Of a stretch of 64,000 bases of DNA, positions 1-6,548 are shown one piece after another (position 1 is the first letter of the stretch; every line of letters starts with the position of its first letter). Position numbers and translations under genes: made by a program. The notes beneath the pieces are model-generated. The model was not told where the DNA came from. It worked only from the letters and a program-made list of their open reading frames with translations, and made no database searches. Origin of the DNA: Virgifigura deserti (GTDB lineage: Bacteria > Pseudomonadota > Alphaproteobacteria > Dongiales > Dongiaceae); contig QOZR01000009.1 of NCBI GenBank assembly GCA_003576685.1, positions 124,001 to 188,000 of the forward strand. The letters are read 5' to 3'.

Positions 1-542
1 CGAAGAATCTGCGCGCGGCGATCGCCGCCGGCGCCGACGTGAACACAACGTTCAACGACAGGCGGACGCCGCTGATCGTCGCCGCGGCGCAACGGCAGAC
101 GGAGATGGTCGAACTGCTCCTGGCAAGCGGCGCCGATCCGAACGCCGCGACCAGGGCGCTCGGCACGCCTCTGATGTATGCCGTCTGGAACGGCGATGTC
201 GCGAATGTCGAGGCGCTCCTGCAAGGGGGCGCCGACGTGAACTTGAAGAACATCGACGGCAAGACGGCGCTGATGGCGGCGGCCGCGAACGGCCACGCCC
301 AGATCGTCGACATCCTGCTTCGGTACGGCGCCGCCGTCAATTCGCGCACGCTGAACGGATGGACTCCCCTCATGTATGCCGTTTGGGGGCGCCATGCCGC
401 GGTCGTCGAGCAGCTGCTTGAACGGGGCGCCGACATATCGGCCGTGAACGAAGACGGCGACTCGGCCGCGCGCATCGCCGCCGACCGCGGCCATTTCGAA
501 ATCGCGGCCATGCTGCGCTCGCAACAGGCCCGCAACCAATAG
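1..542 (+). CDS. ankyrin-repeat protein, 5'-truncated by window edge
   Basis: The reading frame is open from the first bases of the window to a TAG at 540-542, so the gene starts upstream. The visible ~179 residues are four to five ankyrin repeats, each with the typical TPL(M/I) helix start followed by GADVN/GADPN turns (GADVN occurs near the left edge and again about 65 residues later; GADIS is the last). Ankyrin repeats form a stacked helix-turn-helix scaffold for protein binding; no catalytic domain is visible. A GTG at 39 lies inside a repeat (LRAAIAAGADVN reads straight through it) and is not the true start. The protein partner is unknown. Secretion cannot be judged because the N-terminus is missing. 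Confidence 0.85.
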   Translation, partial: KNLRAAIAAGADVNTTFNDRRTPLIVAAAQRQTEMVELLLASGADPNAATRALGTPLMYAVWNGDVANVEALLQGGADVNLKNIDGKTALMAAAANGHAQIVDILLRYGAAVNSRTLNGWTPLMYAVWGRHAAVVEQLLERGADISAVNEDGDSAARIAADRGHFEIAAMLRSQQARNQ

Positions 543-1053
543 CCGCCGACGCGGCAAGAATCGGCCGGTCCCGCGCCTTTCCTGCCTTTTGACCCTTGTA
601 CCCGGGGCCCTGGGCCCTACCTCCAGCGCGAACCGAGTTCTGCCCCGGTCCTGCCGGACGGGAGCTCACCCGAAACCGACGCCGTTCTGCGTCGGGCCGT
701 GCGCTGCGGTTCCGTCGCGGGGATAGCGCATCACCCGCAAGATAATCCCGAACACAACTTTGACACTCGCAAATGACGCCCGACGCGGCACACTGCCCGC
801 GAAGTTAGTGGCTCCACCAAAGACAATAACGTGGCTGCGCGGGGGTTCGTTCCAGCCACCCGATGCGGAGACAAGTCGACAAATCGTGACCCGACTGGGT
901 GACGCGAAAAGGAAAACTATTGCCCGTATTTGTCAGAATGTCACGATATACTCAGGGCAGTCTGTATTAACAAATAAAAGAAAGAAAAAGGGCGATAATA
1001 AGACCAGAGGCGTCTTCGACTTAGGCAACTTCGCACCAGAGGATGTATCACGC
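543..1053. other. intergenic region, AT-rich toward its right end
   Basis: There is no convincing gene between the ankyrin protein and the acyltransferase. The acyltransferase frame stays open upstream to a TTG at 760, but that part has no family similarity I can recognise, and its composition turns AT- and purine-rich from about 900 to 1020, as expected of promoter or leader DNA. A weak GG-N10-GC (GG at 787, GC at 799) has a good GGCAC -24 half but no TTGC -12 half. Confidence 0.4.
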
Positions 1054-1848
1054 GTGTTTATCAACCAAGGTTCGGCCTCCCTTCATCTCGAAGACACCTC
1101 GGCCTTCAGCCCTATCGCCTCGCCTTGCATCGTCAAATCCGAAGCTTTACATCGCCCCTCGCTCGTCGAGGTCTTTCGTGAAGCTTTCGAAGTAGTTCCC
1201 GTCGACAGCCCGGCCCTGAGCGAAGAGGTTCATCGCCTCCGCTATCAGATCTATTGCGTCGAGAACGGCTTCGAGGATCCGCGCCAGCATCCCGATGGCC
1301 TGGAGCGGGACCGGTTCGATGCGCATTCGGCGCTTTGTCTCCTGATGCATCGGCCGAGCGGGATCTTCATCGGCACCGTCCGCCTCATCCTGCCCTTGGC
1401 GCAGACGCCGCGCGAAAGCTTTTCGGTCCAGCAAGCCTGTCACGACCCGATCGTTTCCGACCCGCGTCGGTTTCCCTGCACCAGCACCGGCGAGATTTCC
1501 CGCATCTGCATCTCGCGGGAGCGGCGCCGGCAGTGCGACGCGCCTCCCGAGATCATGCAGCACGCCTTCGTGGGGCTGGCTCAGGCCTCGGTCCGGCTGA
1601 GCGTGGAGAACGGCATTACCCATTGGCTGGGGCTGATGGAGCCGATCTTCATCAAAAGGGTCGCGCGTCTCGGCATCTATTTTGACAAGATCGGCGATCC
1701 CGTCGAATATCACGGCAAGCGTCAGCCGATATCGGCGGATCTTACAGCCATGCTCGCGACGGTGCACAGCCTCCAGCCCGAGGTGTGGGAGGTGATGACC
1801 GACGAAGGGCGGCTGTGGCCGCTCGACAGCGCGGCGGCGGTTGCCTGA
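1054..1848 (+). CDS. PEP-CTERM/exosortase-associated acyltransferase
   Basis: About 264 residues from GTG 1054. The segment with RLRYQIYCVENGFED (residues ~61-75), then a conserved D/H region and GTVRLI, then GEISRICISRE (~145-155), is characteristic of the PEP-CTERM/exosortase system acyltransferase family (TIGR03694), which is related to GNAT and autoinducer-synthase folds. The substrate is not known for the family. GTG 1054 is chosen because an AGAGG lies about 11 bases upstream and family similarity begins shortly after it. The frame could extend to TTG 760, but the extra ~98 residues look non-coding. It is followed after 21 bp by the ThiF/nitroreductase fusion, so the two are probably co-transcribed. 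The two THxN PEP-CTERM genes just downstream support the assignment. Confidence 0.85.
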   Translation: MFINQGSASLHLEDTSAFSPIASPCIVKSEALHRPSLVEVFREAFEVVPVDSPALSEEVHRLRYQIYCVENGFEDPRQHPDGLERDRFDAHSALCLLMHRPSGIFIGTVRLILPLAQTPRESFSVQQACHDPIVSDPRRFPCTSTGEISRICISRERRRQCDAPPEIMQHAFVGLAQASVRLSVENGITHWLGLMEPIFIKRVARLGIYFDKIGDPVEYHGKRQPISADLTAMLATVHSLQPEVWEVMTDEGRLWPLDSAAAVA

Positions 1849-1869
1849 CGGCTGGAAGCGGCAGTTTGA

Positions 1870-4026
1870 ATGGCGGTTGTGCAAGCACAAGAGCAAGCAG
1901 CCCGGTCGGGACTCGATCATAAGGCGGCGCCGGAACACGCCGAGCGGAACCCGGCGCCGCGATCCCTCTCGGACCAATATCAGGAACATGAAACGGCCGC
2001 CGCCGGCGCGCCGTCCTTCAGCTATGAAGCGGCGTTCGACCGAAATCTAGGCTGGGTAACGGCGTGGGAGCAGCAGGAGCTGCGCGGCAAGAAGGTTGCG
2101 ATCGCCGGCATGGGCGGCGTCGGCGGGGCGCATCTCCTGACCCTGGCCCGGCTGGGGATCGGCGCGTTTCACATCGCCGACTTCGACCGATTCGATTTCG
2201 CGAACTTCAACCGTCAGGTGGGGGCGAATGTCGAAACCGTCGGCCGGCCCAAGGTCGAGGTCATGGCCGAGATGGCGCGCGAGATCAATCCGGACCTGGA
2301 GATCGCGACCTTTCCAGCGGGCATCGATGCGAGCAATCTCGACCGCTTTCTCGACGGCGTCGATCTGTATATCGATGGGCTGGACTTTTTCGTTCTCGAC
2401 GTTCGCGCGAAGGTCTTCGCGGAATGCGCAAAGCGTGGCATTCCGGCGATCACCGCGGCACCGATCGGCATGGGGACGGCGTACCTAATCTTCATGCCGG
2501 GCGGCATGAGCTTCGAGGAGTATTTTCGCCTCGAGGGCCAGCCGCAGACGCGCCAATATGTGAACTTCCTCACCGGGCTCGTGCCAAAAGGGTATCACCG
2601 AGCATATCTGATGGACCCCTGGCGCATCGATCTCGCCGGTAAACGGGGACCATCGACGGCGATGGCCTGCCAGCTCTGCGCCGGAGTCACGGGAGTTGAG
2701 GCGCTGAAGATCCTGCTCGGGCGCGGGCCCGTGCGCGCGGCACCCTACTATCATCATTTCGATGCCTTCCGCGGGAAATGGTCGATCGGCCGCCTGCCGG
2801 GGGGCAATCGCCATCCGCTGCAAGCCATCAAGCGGTATCTCGGCTATTATTTCTACGGCCGGCTGTCGCGCGAAGCCCGTCAGGCGGAAGCCGAGCTGGC
2901 CGGCTCGGAGGTGGAGCAGATTCTCGAGCTTGCGCGCTGGGCGCCAAGCGGGGACAACCAGCAACCCTGGCGCTTCCAGATTCTCGATTCCGCCCCGGAG
3001 AACGGCCAGGAAGCTGATCCGGGAGCTTCCCAGGGAGTCGACCGGGTGATGGTGCGGATTCCCGCCGCAACCGGGACGAACCCCTATGAATATAATGACG
3101 GCCAGCCGACGCTGCTGTCCGCCGGCATGCTGCTGGAGACCATGCGGATCGCCGCTTCGGGCTTCCAGCGGTCCTTCGAGTGGGTCTATCACGGCAGCAC
3201 GGCGAACGGTCATCTGATCGAGGCCCGATTCACGCCGAAGCCACAGCTTCCGCGGGATCCGCTGTTCCCTTACATCAAGATCCGATCCGTCGACCGGCGC
3301 CCCTACAAATCGACGCGCCTGACCCGGCAGGCAAAGCAGGCGCTCGATGCCTGCCTCGGCGACTATTCGAGGATCCACTGGCATGAAACCCGCGCGGAGC
3401 GGTGGCGGATCGCCAGCATCGGCGCGCTGGCTACCGATATCCGGCTACGGATGCCCGAGGCCTACGACGTCCACCGGTCGATGCTCGACTGGACGCGGCC
3501 GCTCAGTCCCGACGGCATTCCAGCGGGCGCCGTGGGGCTGGACAGCCTGACCCTTCGGCTGATGCGCTGGGCGATGCGTGATTGGTCCCGGGTCGATTTC
3601 CTGAATCGATATCTCGGCGGCACCGGCATGCCACGCTTCCAGATGGATTTGGCGCCGGGCCTGCAATGCGCCGCGCATTTCACGATCACCTGGAAGTCGC
3701 CGCCGCGACCGGACGACCGGATCCCGGCGCTCCTGCGGCTCGGGCAGGATCTCCAGCGCTTCTGGCTGACGGCGACGCAACTCGGCCTGGTAATGCAGCC
3801 GAACTTGGCGCCGCTCTGTCTGGCCCATTACGCCCGCAACGGCATTCCGTTCACCCGGGACCCGTCCGTTCGGCGCAAGGCGGACGCGCTCGCGTTCCGG
3901 ATGAATGCGCTGCTCGAGGAGCGTGACGAGGATCTCGTCTTTCTGGGCCGCTTGGGATGGCCAAAATCCCGCCGGGTGCCGACCCGGTCCGTGCGGCGGC
4001 CACTCGCCGAGCTGCTCGAGTCCTGA
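1870..4026 (+). CDS. E1-like ThiF adenylyltransferase fused to a nitroreductase domain
   Basis: 718 residues. Residues ~60-320 are an E1/ThiF/MoeB-type Rossmann domain: the nucleotide loop GMGGVGG is at ~80-86 and the Asp/Arg-containing DFDRFDFANFNRQ at ~104. A CQLC motif lies near the end of this domain, but I do not see the two CxxC zinc pairs of MoeB. From ~340 to ~690 the protein is nitroreductase-like, with ARWAPSGDNQQPW at ~355 as the FMN-binding N-terminal signature. The combination resembles the family named after mycobacterial Rv1355c. E1 domains activate carboxylates by adenylation and nitroreductases are flavin oxidoreductases. The real substrate is unknown. The 21-bp gap to the acyltransferase suggests a shared pathway, possibly synthesis or modification of an amide- or acyl-linked product. 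The first ~55 residues are low-complexity, so a later start is possible. Confidence 0.82.
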   Translation: MAVVQAQEQAARSGLDHKAAPEHAERNPAPRSLSDQYQEHETAAAGAPSFSYEAAFDRNLGWVTAWEQQELRGKKVAIAGMGGVGGAHLLTLARLGIGAFHIADFDRFDFANFNRQVGANVETVGRPKVEVMAEMAREINPDLEIATFPAGIDASNLDRFLDGVDLYIDGLDFFVLDVRAKVFAECAKRGIPAITAAPIGMGTAYLIFMPGGMSFEEYFRLEGQPQTRQYVNFLTGLVPKGYHRAYLMDPWRIDLAGKRGPSTAMACQLCAGVTGVEALKILLGRGPVRAAPYYHHFDAFRGKWSIGRLPGGNRHPLQAIKRYLGYYFYGRLSREARQAEAELAGSEVEQILELARWAPSGDNQQPWRFQILDSAPENGQEADPGASQGVDRVMVRIPAATGTNPYEYNDGQPTLLSAGMLLETMRIAASGFQRSFEWVYHGSTANGHLIEARFTPKPQLPRDPLFPYIKIRSVDRRPYKSTRLTRQAKQALDACLGDYSRIHWHETRAERWRIASIGALATDIRLRMPEAYDVHRSMLDWTRPLSPDGIPAGAVGLDSLTLRLMRWAMRDWSRVDFLNRYLGGTGMPRFQMDLAPGLQCAAHFTITWKSPPRPDDRIPALLRLGQDLQRFWLTATQLGLVMQPNLAPLCLAHYARNGIPFTRDPSVRRKADALAFRMNALLEERDEDLVFLGRLGWPKSRRVPTRSVRRPLAELLES

Positions 4027-4112
4027 CGATCCGATGCCGGCCAATCTTCCATTTGCCGGCTGACAACCGCCCACGCTCCTGACGGTCCGACGCAGCCGGA
4101 TCATGGCACTCT

Positions 4113-4129
4113 GTCGAAATACCTTACAA
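4113..4129 (+). promoter_or_regulatory. candidate activator site upstream of first PEP-CTERM gene
   Basis: GTCGAAA (4113-4119), four bases, then TTACAA (4124-4129). The same arrangement GTCRMAA-N4-TTACAA occurs upstream of the other two PEP-CTERM genes in this window. TTACAA is 220 bp upstream of the -24 element here and 221 bp in the second gene. The tract AACTGATA also recurs at 4159 and 5358, at nearly the same offset (35 and 36 bp from TTACAA). An imperfectly related inverted repeat GTTTAAG/CTTAAAC lies at 4137-4158. Binding by a PrsR-like enhancer protein is an inference. Confidence 0.45.
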
Positions 4130-4343
4130 CCATACCGTTTAAGAATCTCCGCTTAAACAACTGATACGTCTATAATTTCCGTGCGAACTCGATGCTGAGT
4201 CGGCCTCCCGGTGGAAACGGCGCCTTTTTCGCCCTCCAAAGAGTCGGAATTCTTAACAGACAGGGACGCAAACCCCGTCCGCCACGGCCATTCACCCGAC
4301 CCTTGCCCGATAAGACTTTGGTTTATAATCATTAACCATAAAC

Positions 4344-4357
4344 GGCACGGGACTTGC
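4344..4357 (+). promoter_or_regulatory. sigma-54 (-24/-12) promoter of first PEP-CTERM gene
   Basis: GGCACG (from 4344), four bases, TTGC (4354-4357): exactly GG-N10-GC, matching the TGGCACG-N4-TTGC consensus of RpoN promoters. Transcription would start about 12 bases downstream, leaving a ~60-base leader before ATG 4431. Confidence 0.75.
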
Positions 4358-4430
4358 GTAGAACGAGTGGGGAAGACTCGAAGGGATGGGCCTAGGAACT
4401 GGATTACGACGCGTTCGAACAGGAGACGTT

Positions 4431-5231
4431 ATGAAAAAATGGCAGAAATTCGCCGGCGGGGCCTTGGCTTTCGCCCTGCTCGCCGGCGTAACCGGACAGG
4501 CCTCCGCGGGTCCCGTAGTGAATACCTGGAACTACGAGATCAACAACGGCTTCAGTTCGTTTGAGCCGGTCCCCGGAGTCGTCGGACTCGACCCTAATGC
4601 CACGCTGGGCACTCCGACACGGCTTGAATGGCCGCTCAGCGGCTCGGACCGGAGTTCGCTTCTCGTCGACAGCACCCAGAGCGGATTCGATCTGGTGACG
4701 AACGGCGCGAACGTGGCGGGAGCAACCCTGACCCATAACAACCTGCCCATCGCCACGCGATTCTCGAATGAGTTCCTGCGGTCGGGACGTCTGTCGGTGC
4801 AGATCGACCTCGCCTCCGCCGACCCGAATGTGAGCGAGTCGATCACGCTGGATACCTTCTTCGATTTCGCCTTTCTAGAGACGGAAAACCAAGGACCCTG
4901 CGGCTTTGGGTCCGCCAGCACCTGTGACGACATCTTCGTTCTGACAGGTAACGGAGACCTGTCGCAGGACTTCACCTATGACGGGCAGACCTACACGCTG
5001 GTCTTCGGATCGGAGCAGCTCTCCACCCTCGATCCGGCTGCCTGCCAGCAGCTTGGCCTGGGCGCGAGTTGCGTCGGTTTCCTTACGCCGGAGAATGCCT
5101 CAACCGATTTCCAGACGTTCGTTCGGATTATCGGTCCATCGACCGTCCCGGTGCCGGAACCTGGCGTCTTAGCCCTTATCGGCACCGGCCTAGTAATCCT
5201 CGGCGCGATGCGGCGTCGGCGCCCGATCTAG
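4431..5231 (+). CDS. THxN-family PEP-CTERM sorting-domain protein (copy 1)
   Basis: 266 residues. The start ATG 4431 is preceded by AGGAG at 4421 and opens a signal peptide (MKKWQKFAGG, hydrophobic core, cut after ASA-G). The mature protein starts with a PVVNTWNYEINNGF stretch, carries the THxN motif as LTHNN around residue 103, has two Cys-rich spots (CGFGSASTC; CQQLGLGASC), and ends with a PEP-CTERM tail: VPEPGVLAL, a transmembrane helix, then RRRR. PEP-CTERM tails are recognised by an exosortase, cut and anchored or released at the cell surface, usually in exopolysaccharide-producing bacteria. The gene has its own sigma-54 promoter and terminator and is followed by a diverged paralogue. 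Codons upstream of 4431 in the same frame belong to the leader. Confidence 0.9.
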   Translation: MKKWQKFAGGALAFALLAGVTGQASAGPVVNTWNYEINNGFSSFEPVPGVVGLDPNATLGTPTRLEWPLSGSDRSSLLVDSTQSGFDLVTNGANVAGATLTHNNLPIATRFSNEFLRSGRLSVQIDLASADPNVSESITLDTFFDFAFLETENQGPCGFGSASTCDDIFVLTGNGDLSQDFTYDGQTYTLVFGSEQLSTLDPAACQQLGLGASCVGFLTPENASTDFQTFVRIIGPSTVPVPEPGVLALIGTGLVILGAMRRRRPI

Positions 5232-5261
5232 AAGCCTATCCTTCGTCTTTCGTCCTTCGGT

Positions 5262-5296
5262 GAACGGCGGCTCGTTGGAGCCGCCGTTCTTTTTTG
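5262..5296 (+). terminator. intrinsic terminator after first PEP-CTERM gene
   Basis: A perfect 12-bp stem GAACGGCGGCTC (5262-5273) pairs with GAGCCGCCGTTC (5278-5289) around a GTTG tetraloop, directly followed by a run of T. It starts 30 bases after the stop codon. Confidence 0.9.
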
Positions 5297-5310
5297 TCTA
5301 TATCCGCTGC

Positions 5311-5327
5311 GTCGAAAAAATTTACAA
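5311..5327 (+). promoter_or_regulatory. candidate activator site upstream of second PEP-CTERM gene
   Basis: GTCGAAA (5311-5317), four bases, TTACAA (5322-5327): the same element with the same internal spacing as at 4113. It is 221 bp upstream of the second gene's -24 box. The rest of the 5297-5540 leader region is AT-rich with several TTAAC/GTTAAC tracts (about 5332, 5344, 5455, 5470 and 5505) that could be further binding sites. Confidence 0.45.
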
Positions 5328-5542
5328 TCGTTAACGGCCGAAATTAACCTCGCAGAGAACTGATATTATTGGTAAATTTTCATTGAGTTGTATGACGCCA
5401 CTTTATTTACACCTCTAATGGGCGCACTGACATCGGATCTACCGTCAGTTTTTTTAACATTTATTAACGGCGCGGCGCCGCACCGCCCGGACTGTTCGGA
5501 ACACGTTAACCAAATCATTGATAAGAAACGAGAAACTGGCGT

Positions 5543-5556
5543 GGCATGCCGCTTGC
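5543..5556 (+). promoter_or_regulatory. sigma-54 (-24/-12) promoter of second PEP-CTERM gene
   Basis: GGCATG at 5543, then CCGC, then TTGC at 5553-5556 gives GG-N10-GC, with a T before the GG and an A after the GC as in the RpoN consensus. The leader to ATG 5643 would be about 75 bases. Confidence 0.75.
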
Positions 5557-5642
5557 AAATCTTCCGGGCGAGGGGTCGGTCGACAGGCGCGGACATTTCT
5601 GAGTCGACCGGGGACGGCTTCTTTAGGAACGGAGAGAGTCTA

Positions 5643-6449
5643 ATGGAAAGATGGCAGAAACTGGCTGGTGGTAGCGCCCTTGCTTTCGCGCTAGTTGCCG
5701 GCGCCGCAGGGCAAGCCACCGCGGCCCCGATTATCGATACCTGGAACTACACGCTCGACAATGCCTTCACCGAATGGAATCCGGACACGGTCATCGGCAG
5801 CGATCCGAACGCGGAGCTCGGCGGAGCGACCCGGCTCGAGTGGCCGGCAAGCTTCGACGGGGAGCGGAGCGCACTGGAAGTCGACAGCGTGGCGAGCGGC
5901 ACGGTCGACACGAACGGAGCAGCCGCACCTGGCGCCACTCTGACGCACTTCAACTTCCCGATCCCGACGTCGCTGGAAAGCGAGTTCCTCACCGACGGCC
6001 GGTTGAGCGTGCAGGCAACCCTGACGCCGAACACGCCGCCTGAGAGCGGGTCGGTCGGTCCGATCACGACCTTCTTCGACTTCCTGTTCAACGAGACGCC
6101 GAACGTCGCCGATTGCGGCTTCCCCTCCAGCAGCAACTGCGACGATCTCTTCGTTCTCGCTGCCTCGGGGGATCTCTCGCAGGATTTCACGTTCCTTGAC
6201 GAGATCTACACTCTGACCTTTGGGTCCGAGGAACTGGCTCCGCTCGATGCCGCGACCTGCAGCCTGGTCGGCCTCGATGCGGGCTGCATCGGCTTCCTGA
6301 CGACCGAGAACGGCATCACGAACTTCGAAACCTTCATCACCGTCACGGGTCCGACGGGGCCGTCCCCCGTACCCGAGCCGGGCATGCTGATCCTGCTGGG
6401 CACCGGCCTCGTGGCTCTTGGCGCGGTTCGGCGCCGCAAGGCCGCCTAA
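5643..6449 (+). CDS. THxN-family PEP-CTERM sorting-domain protein (copy 2)
   Basis: 268 residues from ATG 5643, with GGAGAGAG just upstream. It is a paralogue of the preceding gene: signal peptide MERWQKLAGGSALAFALV, the matching IIDTWNYTLDNAF opening, THxN motif as LTHFN, the same DLFVLAASGDLSQDF region, and a C-terminal VPEPGMLIL, hydrophobic helix and RRRKAA tail. Two Cys pairs (CGFPSSSNC, CSLVGLDAGC) are conserved between the copies and may form disulfides. Its role is probably an exosortase-processed surface or matrix protein. The spread of differences along the whole length suggests an old duplication. It has a separate promoter and terminator, so the copies can be expressed independently. 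Confidence 0.9.
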   Translation: MERWQKLAGGSALAFALVAGAAGQATAAPIIDTWNYTLDNAFTEWNPDTVIGSDPNAELGGATRLEWPASFDGERSALEVDSVASGTVDTNGAAAPGATLTHFNFPIPTSLESEFLTDGRLSVQATLTPNTPPESGSVGPITTFFDFLFNETPNVADCGFPSSSNCDDLFVLAASGDLSQDFTFLDEIYTLTFGSEELAPLDAATCSLVGLDAGCIGFLTTENGITNFETFITVTGPTGPSPVPEPGMLILLGTGLVALGAVRRRKAA

Positions 6450-6473
6450 TCCAGCCTCTCTCGCTTGCCGAAG

Positions 6474-6506
6474 CGCGGCGGCTCCCTTTGGGGGCCGCCG
6501 TTTTTC
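6474..6506 (+). terminator. intrinsic terminator after second PEP-CTERM gene
   Basis: CGGCGGC (6476-6482) pairs with GCCGCCG (6494-6500) across a C/T/G-rich loop and is followed by TTTTTCTT. The stem is the same GGCGGC type as in the first copy's terminator. Confidence 0.85.
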
Positions 6507-6509
6507 TTA

Positions 6510-6533
6510 GGGCCTGATCGGATCGCGCTCTAG
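6510..6533. repeat. half copy of dispersed palindromic element
   Basis: CCTGATCGGATCG followed by CGCTCTAG matches one arm of the ~50-bp palindromic elements at 15051-15101 and 59844-59894. It lies in the gap between the convergent PEP-CTERM and asparagine-synthase-like genes; the second arm is missing. Confidence 0.6.
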
Positions 6534-6548
6534 CGTCACGACTTTGCT

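Noticed and set aside
787..800. GG-N10-GC upstream of the acyltransferase as a fourth sigma-54 promoter
   Set aside because: The -24 half (GGCAC) is good, but the -12 half is CCCGC instead of TTGC, it lies over 250 bp before the start, and the GTCRMAA-N4-TTACAA element is absent.
1874..1888. TTGTGC-AA-GCACAA as a further copy of the ccr/meaA/etfB operator
   Set aside because: It lies inside the start of the ThiF coding region and has a two-base spacer, unlike the three- or four-base spacing of the others.
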